A DNA stretch of 18,576 nt from Verrucomicrobiota bacterium (GTDB taxonomy: Bacteria; Verrucomicrobiota; Verrucomicrobiia; Chthoniobacterales; UBA10450), in assembly GCA_003217835.1 (NCBI GenBank), contig QHMQ01000046.1:1-18576 (forward strand), given 5' to 3'. Position 1 is the first letter of the stretch; every line of letters starts with the position of its first letter. The notes beneath the pieces are model-generated. The model was not told the origin of the DNA. It did no database searches and saw nothing but the letters and a program-made list of their open reading frames with translations. A program made the translations under genes and the position numbers. This document shows, one piece after another, positions 1 to 6,627 of the stretch.

Positions 1-980
1 AATCCGTTTGAAAGCGTATAGGCCGCCTGCTGCACAGGCGTGGAGCCGGCTTCGCCGATGTGATAACCGCTGATCGAGATCGGATACCAGCGCGGCATTT
101 CGCGCGTGGTGAACTCCACCATGTCGGTGAGAAAACGCAGCGATGCTTCGATGGGAAAAATTGTTTCGTTCTGCGCCTGAACCTCCTTGAAGATGTCGGC
201 CTGAATCGTGCCACGCAGTTTCGGAACAACCTTCGACCCGAAACGACGTTTGGCTGCCGCGATGTACATCGCCATGATGATCGGCGCCGGGCCGCTGATC
301 GTCATCGAAGCGGAGAAATTCGGCGAGCCAAGATCGAATCCATCATAAAGCCGCACCATGTCTTCTACCGTGTCGATTGCCACTCCTCCTTCGCCGATTT
401 TCCCGGAGACGCCATCCGCGTCACTATCGATGCCATACAGTGTCGGCCCGTCGAACGCGGTGCTAAGCCGATGCGTACGCTGATGTTGGGTCAGATAATG
501 GAAGCGCTCATTCGTGTCTTCAGCCAGCATCAATCCGGAGAACAACCGCGTCGGTTCCTCCGGCGGTCGCGACCGTAGAGGCGGCCGTGTCGGCCGCACC
601 TTCGAGCGATTTGCAGGCGACCCGCCTGCCGCTACATCGTTTTTGTCGCCATCTTTTCCGTAACTGCTCAATTCGATTTCGCGCACCGGCTCCAAATACA
701 TCTCGCGATAGGCGCCGTTCAGAAACGGAAACTCACCCGGCAATCCTTCGCCAAAGAGATAACGCGCGATCTCGCCGGGTTCGTCGATTTCCGGCAGTGC
801 GAGGCGTGGCAATGGCAATCCGGTCGGTGTGTGCGTGACCGGCGTCTTTTCCTTGGTGTCGTTCCAGCGATTAATCAGCTCGCGTCCAAATTTTTCGTCC
901 GCCCGCGCGCGTTTCACCTGATCGAGAACGAACCGGTTGTACTTCTCAACTGCTTCAACCACTTGTCCAAGCTTGCTCAT
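1..980 (-). CDS. icmF: IcmF-like acyl-CoA mutase, B12-dependent mutase (substrate) domain, C-terminus beyond window
   Basis: This is the large, substrate-binding TIM-barrel part of a coenzyme-B12-dependent acyl-CoA mutase; 326 codons are visible and the frame runs off the left edge. Family signatures seen on the minus strand are RLSTAFDGPTLYG, a GVAIDTVEDM segment, SMTISGPAP, GTIQADIFKE and ISISGYHIGEAG near the edge. Phe147 (in TRLFSG) and Gln270 (in AQNETIFP) sit where isobutyryl-CoA mutases have Phe/Gln and methylmalonyl-CoA mutases have Tyr/Arg, so a non-carboxylated branched acyl-CoA substrate is likely (family knowledge plus my alignment by eye). The only ATG in this frame after the upstream TAA (1022-1020) is at 980. 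The cofactor and GTPase domains are encoded just upstream in another frame, whereas canonical IcmF is one chain of about 1,090 residues. Residues about 108-141 are an extra proline/arginine-rich stretch encoded by hairpin repeat DNA. Confidence 0.88.
   Translation of the reverse strand, partial: MSKLGQVVEAVEKYNRFVLDQVKRARADEKFGRELINRWNDTKEKTPVTHTPTGLPLPRLALPEIDEPGEIARYLFGEGLPGEFPFLNGAYREMYLEPVREIELSSYGKDGDKNDVAAGGSPANRSKVRPTRPPLRSRPPEEPTRLFSGLMLAEDTNERFHYLTQHQRTHRLSTAFDGPTLYGIDSDADGVSGKIGEGGVAIDTVEDMVRLYDGFDLGSPNFSASMTISGPAPIIMAMYIAAAKRRFGSKVVPKLRGTIQADIFKEVQAQNETIFPIEASLRFLTDMVEFTTREMPRWYPISISGYHIGEAGSTPVQQAAYTLSNG
564..629. repeat. Cluster of three GC-rich hairpins inside the mutase gene
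   Basis: Three palindromes follow one another: CGGTCGCGACCG at 564-575, GCGGCCG-TGT-CGGCCGC at 581-597 and GCAGGCG-ACC-CGCCTGC at 613-629. On the minus strand they are translated in frame without a stop, giving a Gly/Pro/Arg-rich insertion between LSSYGKDG and PEEPTRLFSG. At this point IcmF proteins normally have only a short linker before the TRxFAG motif. The structure resembles short intergenic palindromic repeats rather than conserved protein code. Confidence 0.8.
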
Positions 981-1000
981 AATAGGTTTGCGATCGTCAT
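977..1000 (-). other. Seven-codon mini-ORF bridging the two IcmF halves
   Basis: The start ATG (1000-998) overlaps the TGA stop of the B12/GTPase gene as ATGA. The mini-ORF reads MTIANLL and its TGA (979-977) overlaps the ATG (980-978) of the mutase gene, again as ATGA. The two junctions step through all three minus-strand frames. It could act as a translational relay by termination-reinitiation. It could also be a chance result of a one-base frameshift in an ancestral fused gene. Neither junction has a Shine-Dalgarno sequence. Confidence 0.4.
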
Positions 1001-2139
1001 CGCGCCCTGTCTGCTGAAATTAAATCGAACAATCGATCCACGCCAGGATCACGATGCCGTTTTGCGACGGTGTCAATGAGCTGTTGCCCACGACGGTTCT
1101 GTTCCAAACGCTGTTCGATTTCGCTGTGGGCGGTGCGAGCACGTTGAAGATCGCTCTTGTTCACTACCACGATATCGGCCAAATCGAGCATGACGATTTT
1201 TTGCAACTGCAACCGACTGCCATAATCGGGATTCATTACCAGCACGGTAAGATCGACAATTCCATTTTCCTGAAACGGCATCGCCTCCTGTCCGGTGCCA
1301 ACTGTTTCGATAATGACGTAGTCGAATTTCGATTGCGCGAGCTGGGCGAGACAATCGTGGGTGGCGGGCGAAAGCCCACCTGCTTGCCCGCGCGTCGCCA
1401 TGCTGCGCATGAACACGCGATCGTTCTGCGAGTTAATCATGGTGGCGCGATCGCCCAGCAACGCTCCTTCGCCGACCACGCTCGGATCGTGCGACAAAAT
1501 CGCAATTCGTGCTCTCGGATTTCGATTCAAAACACGTAGCACCAGCTCATCGATCAGTGTTGTTTTTCCTGCGCCGCCGGGACCAGTGAACCCAATGACC
1601 TTTGGATTGCGGATTGCGGATTGCGGGTTTCGGATTTGCTTCGCCGTTCGGCGTTTTCCTTTTGCGTGCGCCTCTTCTATCTCAGTGAGTTTCCTTGCCA
1701 ATTCCATGTCGGACGACTTCGCGGCTGTGCGCCTGCGTGGTTTTCCGTAATGCTTGCGCACGTAATCGGTCATTTCCGTGAGCGACGTGCCGGCAAAGAA
1801 AATCTGGTCTACGCCTTGGCGTTCCATCTTTGTCGCATCCTTATGTGTGATCGTCCCGCCGCCACCACCGAAAACCTTGATGTCGCTCGCGCCGCGCTTG
1901 CGTAAGAGATCGACAACTTCCGCGAAGAACTCGACGTGCCCGCCATTGTAACTGGAAATGCCGATGGCGCGCACGTCCTCCTGGATGGCCGCGCGCACAA
2001 TGTCGCCGACCGAGCGATGGTAACCGAGATAAATGACTTCAATCCCGTGCCGAATGAACTCCAGGTTGATCGTATTGATCGCGCTGTCGTGTCCATCACA
2101 AATTGGCACAGCGGTCAGGACTCTTATTGGCGCGACCAT
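997..2139 (-). CDS. icmF: IcmF-like N-terminal half: B12-binding domain fused to MeaB-type GTPase chaperone
   Basis: This 380-residue protein carries the first two modules of fused isobutyryl-CoA mutase. Residues about 4-135 are the cobalamin-binding domain: DGHD at 15-18 with His17 as expected lower axial ligand, ISSYNGGHVEFF at 61-72 and the GGGGG loop at 91-95. Residues about 181-380 are the G3E GTPase that loads and repairs the cofactor: P-loop GPGGAGKT at 186-193, SHDPS at 216-220, ETVGTGQ at 288-294 and base-recognition NKSD at 327-330. The protein ends just after the GTPase fold (GVDRLFDLI), where canonical IcmF continues through a helical linker into the mutase domain. That domain follows 17 nt downstream in another frame, so the two products probably assemble together. 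Residues 170-179 (RNPQSAIRNP) are encoded by an ATTGCGG tandem repeat in the interdomain linker. Confidence 0.9.
   Translation of the reverse strand: MVAPIRVLTAVPICDGHDSAINTINLEFIRHGIEVIYLGYHRSVGDIVRAAIQEDVRAIGISSYNGGHVEFFAEVVDLLRKRGASDIKVFGGGGGTITHKDATKMERQGVDQIFFAGTSLTEMTDYVRKHYGKPRRRTAAKSSDMELARKLTEIEEAHAKGKRRTAKQIRNPQSAIRNPKVIGFTGPGGAGKTTLIDELVLRVLNRNPRARIAILSHDPSVVGEGALLGDRATMINSQNDRVFMRSMATRGQAGGLSPATHDCLAQLAQSKFDYVIIETVGTGQEAMPFQENGIVDLTVLVMNPDYGSRLQLQKIVMLDLADIVVVNKSDLQRARTAHSEIEQRLEQNRRGQQLIDTVAKRHRDPGVDRLFDLISADRAR
1604..1637. repeat. GGATTGC tandem repeat translated inside the B12/GTPase linker
   Basis: The plus strand shows three consecutive GGATTGC units followed by degenerate GGGTTTCGGATTT. 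On the minus strand this is translated in frame as IRNPQSAIRNP, immediately before the VIGFTGPGG P-loop strand. Similar ATCCGCA/ATTCCGA runs occur without coding function at 5657-5690 and 14281-14312, so this is probably a dispersed repeat that landed in a tolerant linker. Confidence 0.7.
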
Positions 2140-2206
2140 CAGGCGAAAAGTCTAATGGTAATCGTTTGACCGGCAACGCCATTCTAGCCTAGTAGAGTGA
2201 CCTCAG

Positions 2207-2689
2207 ATGAGTGCATCGCCTGAAAAATCGCGGGCCCTTTCGGCGATCGGTTTCGCCGGTTTGATCGTGGGAATACTCGATATCACATCCGCGTTTGTGC
2301 TCGCGGGGATCAAAGGCACGGGATCCATTCGAATGTTGCACGGAATCGCGAGCGGTTTGCTCGGGCAGCGATCGTTCGAGGGAGGAATGGCGACCGCAGG
2401 GTTGGGTCTCGCCGTTCACTTCCTGATCGCGTTTACAGCGGCGGCGGTGTTCTACGCCGCCAGCCGGAAATTCAGTTCTCTGACACAGTACGCCGTTGTG
2501 TCGGGATTGCTTTACGGAATCGCGGTTTACATTTTCATGTATTGGATGGTCGTGCCGCTCGCGTTCCCAACCGCACGCCATTCCATGTCGAGAGACGTCA
2601 CCGCTGTGATCATTCACATGACTTTAATCGGGCTGCCGATCGCCCTCATCGTTCGCCATTACTCGACGCCTCGCCTTCGTTTATCGTGA
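2207..2689 (+). CDS. Conserved four-helix membrane protein of unknown function
   Basis: This 160-residue protein has four likely transmembrane segments: about 11-35, 63-86, 92-117 and 130-148. The pattern GILDITSAFV ... GIASGLLG ... FEGGMATAGLGLAVHF recalls an uncharacterised family of small bacterial inner-membrane proteins with conserved Gly/Ala helices, but I cannot give a function. The ATG at 2207 lies 67 nt from the divergently transcribed B12/GTPase gene, so the short spacer should hold both promoters. Its stop codon overlaps the GTG start of the next gene (GTGA at 2686-2689), which points to co-transcription and translational coupling with the SDR reductase. Confidence 0.8.
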   Translation: MSASPEKSRALSAIGFAGLIVGILDITSAFVLAGIKGTGSIRMLHGIASGLLGQRSFEGGMATAGLGLAVHFLIAFTAAAVFYAASRKFSSLTQYAVVSGLLYGIAVYIFMYWMVVPLAFPTARHSMSRDVTAVIIHMTLIGLPIALIVRHYSTPRLRLS

Positions 2690-3441
2690 CGGATCCTCTC
2701 GATTTCACCGACAAAACCGTCCTCATCACCGGCAGCTCGCGCGGGATTGGCGCAGAGCTGATCAAGGCGTTCGGAAAACGCCGCGCGCAATGTGTGGTCA
2801 ATTACGTCACCGATCCTGAGGGTCAAAACAAATCCGACGCGGAGAGCGTGGCCAGGGAATTGAAAGATCCGCTTGTCATCGAATGCGACGTGACGAAACC
2901 GGAGCAGGTCGAATCGATGATGAAACAAATACAAGATCGACATGGAGGGCTGGACGTTCTCGTAAACAACTCCGGGATCATCAGCGATCGCACGATCAAA
3001 AAAATGTCGATGGAAGAATTTGAGAGTGTCCTGCGCGTGAATCTGACCGGCACATTTACTGTGACGCAAAAAGCGGCAGCCATTCTGCGCAACGGTGGCC
3101 GGATTGTGAACCTGTCATCGGTGAGCGGCCAGATGGGACTTTTCGGCCAGGCAAATTATTCGTCGAGTAAAGCGGCGATCATCGCGCTGACAAAAGTTTC
3201 CGCGCGTGAGTTTGCGCGTCAAAACATCACGGTCAACGCGATTGCGCCCGGCTTCATCGATGTCGGCATGAGCAAAGCCTTGCCCGAAGAAGTGACGGAG
3301 AACTTCATCAAACAAATCCCGCTCGGGCGCCTCGGCGACGTCAACGAAATTGTCGATGCCGTAATCTTCCTCGCCTCATCCATGGCTTCGTATATCACTG
3401 GGCACGTGCTCAACGTAAATGGCGGCTTCTATATGGGATGA
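2686..3441 (+). CDS. Short-chain dehydrogenase/reductase, FabG-like 3-oxoacyl-ACP reductase
   Basis: This is an NAD(P)H-dependent classical SDR of 251 residues, the usual FabG length. Seen motifs are the nucleotide-binding TGSSRGIG (15-22), NNSG (94-97, variant of NNAG), structural Asn119, the catalytic Ser in NLSSVSG (144/145), YSSSK with Tyr158 and Lys162, the PGFIDVGM loop and the C-terminal ITGHVLNVNGGFYMG. I chose the GTG at 2686 because the start of homology (FTDKTVLITG) follows nine codons later and because GTGA overlaps the upstream stop. An in-frame upstream ATG at 2542 would lie deep inside the membrane-protein gene. It probably reduces a 3-oxoacyl thioester, but SDR substrate cannot be fixed from sequence. 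The neighbouring membrane protein gives no clear clue. Confidence 0.88.
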   Translation: MTDPLDFTDKTVLITGSSRGIGAELIKAFGKRRAQCVVNYVTDPEGQNKSDAESVARELKDPLVIECDVTKPEQVESMMKQIQDRHGGLDVLVNNSGIISDRTIKKMSMEEFESVLRVNLTGTFTVTQKAAAILRNGGRIVNLSSVSGQMGLFGQANYSSSKAAIIALTKVSAREFARQNITVNAIAPGFIDVGMSKALPEEVTENFIKQIPLGRLGDVNEIVDAVIFLASSMASYITGHVLNVNGGFYMG

Positions 3442-3498
3442 GTCGCTTGCAAGTGGCGATCACGAAGTTCAGCCGGCTCTGATTGGTGACTTCTCACT

Positions 3499-3714
3499 CT
3501 AGCCCAACTTCTGCACCAGCAACCAGACCAGGGCCGAAAGCATCGCGGCAAATGTCGATAAAACGAGGGCCGCGCGCTTCGACTGGCGTATTTTGAACTC
3601 AGGCTTTGGAATATCGTCGTGAATGTGGCTGGCCTCGTACAGCTTCATGAGGGAGAACGCCACCACGAATCCGACAGCGCCCCACTTCAGACACCCGATA
3701 ACCGTTTCAAACAT
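3499..3714 (-). CDS. Small two-helix membrane protein, unknown
   Basis: This 71-residue protein has a hydrophobic segment at about 8-25 and another at about 49-68 (LVLSTFAAMLSALVWLLV), separated by a charged loop (HIHDDIPKPEFKIRQSKR). The topology suggests a small helical-hairpin membrane protein with both termini on the same side. I do not recognise the family. It is convergent with the SDR gene and separated from the upstream lipoprotein gene on the same strand by about 280 nt, so it is probably transcribed alone. Spurious ORF risk is moderate because of its size. Confidence 0.55.
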   Translation of the reverse strand: MFETVIGCLKWGAVGFVVAFSLMKLYEASHIHDDIPKPEFKIRQSKRAALVLSTFAAMLSALVWLLVQKLG

Positions 3715-3992
3715 CCCAGGAATATTCTAGCGCGAGAACTGCGACGCTCAACATCCCGTGCTCTGGCTTCACCCGTGCCGCGTTGCAGCTTTAGCGAACG
3801 CGGCGCTTTCTCTTGTAATGACCATCGCGCAAGCGTCCCTCAAAACCCCCATGTGCGTAAGTGCAACGCGACTCCTTCAGCTGACCTGGGGACAGTCAGT
3901 TGATCGCACAGTTTACGTGCCCTCCGCCTTCTGCCCTCTGTCTTCTAATCCGCCAAAGGACAAATTCGCCGTGGCGAACTTCTGCTTCTCTT
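3715..3992. other. Gene-free spacer with a palindrome and possible repeat remnants
   Basis: I see no convincing gene in these 278 nt. The stretch contains a perfect 8-bp inverted repeat, GCCGCGTT (3777-3784) with AACGCGGC (3797-3804). It also holds a CTGGGGACAGTC segment around 3884-3897, a pyrimidine-rich run of the dispersed type (CCTCCGCCTTCTGCC, about 3920-3945), and a short TTCGCC-GT-GGCGAA hairpin at 3965-3978. The last could help terminate the lipoprotein gene but lacks a good U tract. Confidence 0.5.
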
Positions 3993-4208
3993 TTAGGGCG
4001 TAGGCGCAGGCGACTCGCTGGTGGATGGCGATGCCTCGGTCTTGGGCGCTTTCTTCTTGGCTGTGTGTTTCTTCGGTGTAGGCGACGGTGAGGCTTTCGT
4101 AGTCGCCGGTGCCGTCGAGGTTGCCGTTGTTCCCTGCTTTTGTGCGCAAGAAGTGACAAATGCGATGCCGATTAAGGCCGTGATTAAGGACAAAACAATT
4201 TTTTTCAT
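3993..4208 (-). CDS. Small Pro/Thr/Lys-rich putative lipoprotein
   Basis: The 71-residue product begins with a typical secretion signal (MKKIVLSLITALIGIAFVTSC); FVTSC is a plausible lipobox with Cys21 as the lipidated residue. The remaining 50 residues are low-complexity Ala/Thr/Pro/Ser with a lysine cluster (KKHTAKKKAPK), suited to a flexible envelope tether. No enzymatic domain is visible. Function is unknown, although the signal peptide and lack of internal stops in biased composition support a real gene. Confidence 0.65.
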   Translation of the reverse strand: MKKIVLSLITALIGIAFVTSCAQKQGTTATSTAPATTKASPSPTPKKHTAKKKAPKTEASPSTSESPAPTP

Positions 4209-4314
4209 AGTATGTGGTTAACGACTCCAGAATGTGCAGCGGCAGAGTAGATCGCAAGCAATAAATTGCCACTTCCCTCTACCGTCCTCTGACTTCTGAT
4301 CTCTTCCCCTTTTT

Positions 4315-4722
4315 TCATTGATCGCGAGTCGCCATTCCCTCGGATGTCTCTCCGCCTTCTTTTACTAGGCTTTGCAACGCATCAGCCAGGGTATCGAAGG
4401 TCGTGATTTGAATTTCAGGGCCGTAATGAAATTGCGAGAGAATATTGAGGCCGATATCCTTGTGCGGATCAGGCATCACTCTAATCACCGACTCCACTTT
4501 TTTTTCAGTCAGAGCGTCCATGATTTCGGCTAAATGACGCGCCGCGGCGGTGTCCATCGATTGCAGCCATCGAAAATCCGCCAATACGCGAAAGCCGGGA
4601 GCGAAATCTTTTAAGATGTCACGGACCCGTTGAGCGGCTTGTTTCGCTTCTTCTTTCGTTACCCGTCCGGCAGCACTGATTACGACGAGGCGCTTGGATT
4701 TGTCGGCTTCAACTGAGTACAT
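4315..4722 (-). CDS. STAS/SpoIIAA-like domain protein
   Basis: This 135-residue soluble protein has alternating strands and helices resembling a STAS (anti-sigma-factor antagonist-like) fold: RLVVISAAGRVTKEEA, then FRVLADFRWLQSMDTAAARHLAEIMDAL, then VESVIRVMPDP and ITTFDTLADALQSL. The DxRxLQSMDTAAARHL stretch occupies the place where anti-anti-sigma factors carry the phosphorylated Ser/Thr. The assignment is by pattern only and no partner kinase or sigma factor lies nearby. It is divergent from osmC with 90 nt between starts. Downstream, 4265-4314 is pyrimidine-rich repeat-like DNA. Confidence 0.65.
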   Translation of the reverse strand: MYSVEADKSKRLVVISAAGRVTKEEAKQAAQRVRDILKDFAPGFRVLADFRWLQSMDTAAARHLAEIMDALTEKKVESVIRVMPDPHKDIGLNILSQFHYGPEIQITTFDTLADALQSLVKEGGETSEGMATRDQ

Positions 4723-4812
4723 AATCCGCGCAGATTTCTACGTTCTAATTTCTACTTGCGAATTCCACAGTTTTTTTGCATTTCGCATTTTTCGTCCACA
4801 TTGATCGGTATT

Positions 4813-5244
4813 ATGGCAACACGAACTGGTTCGGCTGTTTGGGAAGGCACGTTGAAGAGCGGCAAGGGAAAGATGAAACTGGGGAGCGGCGCATTTGAAG
4901 GATCCTACTCCTTCGCGTCGCGATTCGAAAACGCAGGTGGCACAAACCCGGAGGAACTCATCGGCGCCGCCGAAGCGGGTTGTTTTTCCATGGCGCTGTC
5001 GCTCAACCTCGAAAAAGCCGGTTATCCGCCCAGGAAAATCAGCACCACCGCCGAAGTGAAGCTCGAGCCCTCTGGCGGCGGTTTCAAAATCACCTCGATT
5101 AACCTGATGACCGAAGCCGATGCGCCTGGAATCGATGAGGCAAAGTTCAACGAACAAGCCGAACTAACGAAGAAAACTTGTCCAGTATCGGTCGCGTTGT
5201 CGGGAACGCAGATCAATCTCAACGCGAAGCTGGTGTCAAGCTGA
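4813..5244 (+). CDS. osmC: OsmC-family organic hydroperoxide reductase
   Basis: This is a thiol peroxidase that detoxifies organic hydroperoxides, typically a cytosolic homodimer. From the ATG at 4813 it is 143 residues, the same as classical OsmC. The two redox cysteines are Cys57 (GAAEAGCFSM) and Cys123 (KKTCPVS), with Arg37 and Glu47/48 (NPEELIGAA) as the expected active-site partners. An in-frame start at 4756 would add 19 residues from AT-rich spacer DNA and is not supported. The gene is monocistronic, divergent from the STAS-like gene and convergent with rpoZ. A short inverted repeat (TTCAG/CTGAA, about 5245-5260) follows the stop but is weak as a terminator. Confidence 0.92.
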   Translation: MATRTGSAVWEGTLKSGKGKMKLGSGAFEGSYSFASRFENAGGTNPEELIGAAEAGCFSMALSLNLEKAGYPPRKISTTAEVKLEPSGGGFKITSINLMTEADAPGIDEAKFNEQAELTKKTCPVSVALSGTQINLNAKLVSS

Positions 5245-5293
5245 ATTCAGAATTGCTGAACCCGGGCTCCTGGTCTCAGTAGGTGCGTCGCGC

Positions 5294-5575
5294 TTAGGCG
5301 GCTTTTTTCGCTTTTTTCTTGCTTGCGATAATCGTCGGAAACGGCACGACCTGCGCCGGCTCGGCGCTGCCGTTTTGACCAAAGGTGGACTCGTAGGTCA
5401 GCTTCCCATTCGCAATCTCGGTTAACGCGATGTCGGCCGCACGGAGCCCGGGGGCATATTCCACGAGCGGACGATGCCCGATGCAAAGCTGCCGAACGCG
5501 TCGTGAGACCATGTTCACCAGAATTTGCTGATTAACAATTACTTTGGAGGCGGCTTTAACGAGATCGGATTTCAT
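5294..5575 (-). CDS. rpoZ: DNA-directed RNA polymerase omega subunit
   Basis: The 93-residue protein contains the omega-subunit core: KVIVNQQILVNMVSRRVRQL, the GHRPLVE segment, and DIALTEIANGKLTYE. It ends in a basic SKKKAKKAA tail. Omega stabilises the beta' subunit and aids assembly of the polymerase. The length and the VNMVSRRVRQL/GHRPLVE wording are close to what I remember from Verrucomicrobiota and relatives. It is not next to gmk or spoT, its usual partners in Proteobacteria. The upstream region has an AT-rich block (TTATATTTATATT) directly before the ATG and no Shine-Dalgarno sequence. Confidence 0.88.
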   Translation of the reverse strand: MKSDLVKAASKVIVNQQILVNMVSRRVRQLCIGHRPLVEYAPGLRAADIALTEIANGKLTYESTFGQNGSAEPAQVVPFPTIIASKKKAKKAA

Positions 5576-5656
5576 AATATAAATATAAGAGTGAGGCGTC
5601 AGCGGCTTACGACGGTTTAACTTCCGAAGGATTGGGAACTTGATCGCTCTTACCCC

Positions 5657-5690
5657 TCTCCGAAATCCGAATTCCGAATTCCGAAATGCA
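5657..5690. repeat. ATTCCGA tandem repeat in spacer
   Basis: Between rpoZ and the TonB-like gene the plus strand carries consecutive CCGAAAT/CCGAATT units. It is of the same style as the ATCCGCA repeats at 1604-1637 and 14281-14312. The rest of the 208-nt spacer (5576-5783) shows no gene that I can support. Confidence 0.6.
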
Positions 5691-5783
5691 GACGCTTGTC
5701 CGCACTATCGCTCAGAAAATCACTTCGGCAAACCCGGATTCTGCAATTTCGTCTTTCCGCTCTGGAAGGAAAAGAACATGGTG

Positions 5784-6389
5784 TCATTCATAGCTGATTG
5801 GCACCCGAACCTGCGACACCGTGCCGGGTTTGAAGCGCCACCTTTGAAAGGTCTTGGTCGTGACTTTATCGAGGATGTCATCCCCGGTGCTTTCCGCCAT
5901 CATCGCACTGGTAACGTTGCCGCTCGCGGTATCAACTATCATCACGCAAACGCCGCTGCCAGTGATATGGGCCCGCTTTGCTTGGTAGGGATACTCGGGG
6001 AGAGGCGCGCTGACCGCCATAGCTTTCGCAGCGGACATAGACATCAGTTCCGGAACGGGAAACCTGGGTTCTGTGGGCTTTGGACCGGAAGTTGCGTGCC
6101 TTTTTCCACCGGTTTTCTTTTCTGCTTCCGCAGCAGGTGTTGCCACCTCTTCCGGAGCGGGCGTGTGCTCCGCGACCGGAGCGGGCTTTTGATTTGGCGC
6201 CCCAGTTGAAATTTCCAGGCTCGGTTCTGGTGTTCGCTTTTCCCGGCGCGGGGTTGGCGTCGCCTCGGGCTTCTTTGAAGGTTCCTGAAGAGTTGCCGAG
6301 GTCGCATCTTGAGCTCGCGCTAACGGGGACGCAGCAAGCGCAACACTAGCGCACAGAACAGTGAGGAAGATTCCTCTACGGAGAATCAT
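5784..6389 (-). CDS. Secreted TonB-C-domain protein (energy-transducer TonB-like)
   Basis: The 201-residue product has a signal peptide (MILRRGIFLTVLCASVALAASPLARA, cleavage probably after ARA). A proline/glutamate/lysine-rich periplasm-spanning region follows at about 35-115, then a TonB C-terminal domain at about 128-201. Hallmarks are PLPEYPYQAKRAHITGSGVC, the VDTASGNV turn, STGDDILD and TFQRWRFKPGT. Classical TonB keeps an uncleaved N-terminal anchor, while this one appears cleavable, so it may be a TonB-like periplasmic protein rather than a full energy transducer. No ExbB, ExbD or receptor gene is adjacent. A purine-rich GGGGGAG, nine nt before the ATG, is a plausible ribosome-binding site and supports this start. 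Confidence 0.82.
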   Translation of the reverse strand: MILRRGIFLTVLCASVALAASPLARAQDATSATLQEPSKKPEATPTPRREKRTPEPSLEISTGAPNQKPAPVAEHTPAPEEVATPAAEAEKKTGGKRHATSGPKPTEPRFPVPELMSMSAAKAMAVSAPLPEYPYQAKRAHITGSGVCVMIVDTASGNVTSAMMAESTGDDILDKVTTKTFQRWRFKPGTVSQVRVPISYE

Positions 6390-6627
6390 CGAGAAAATCT
6401 CCCCCTCGTCCCACTGACGTCAAATGTACCCGAACGCAGAACTTGTTTGCCCAGAACTTGTGCCTCTGTGGTTTTTGGCAAAGCCGCAAACATTCGGATA
6501 ATCGGGAAAGCGAAGTCCTTGGTTCGATCTCGCAGATCGTTTTCTTCATTCTGCATTCTTCGTTCTTACTTGAATCTGTTTCGTCTTCCTAATTCTTCCT
6601 TCTTCCTTCTTACTTCCTGCGTCGCTC
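6390..6627. other. Spacer ending in a pyrimidine-rich repeat
   Basis: The left part holds the upstream region of the TonB-like gene. From about 6541 to 6618 the plus strand is dominated by TTC/CTT units (CTTCCTAATTCTTCCTTC), the style that recurs before and after many genes here. No ORF with coding character was seen. Confidence 0.5.

Noticed and set aside
60..578. A plus-strand 172-codon ORF, and others up to 1539
   Set aside because: They are antisense shadows of the mutase and B12/GTPase genes, whose minus-strand motifs are unambiguous.
2542..2685. ATG extension of the SDR gene
   Set aside because: It would overlap the membrane-protein gene by 148 nt and adds sequence without SDR character. 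GTG 2686 fits the family start.
3758..4003. Plus-strand 81-codon ORF in the 3715-3992 spacer
   Set aside because: There is no start context, it lies partly in repeat-like DNA, and it has no recognisable domain.
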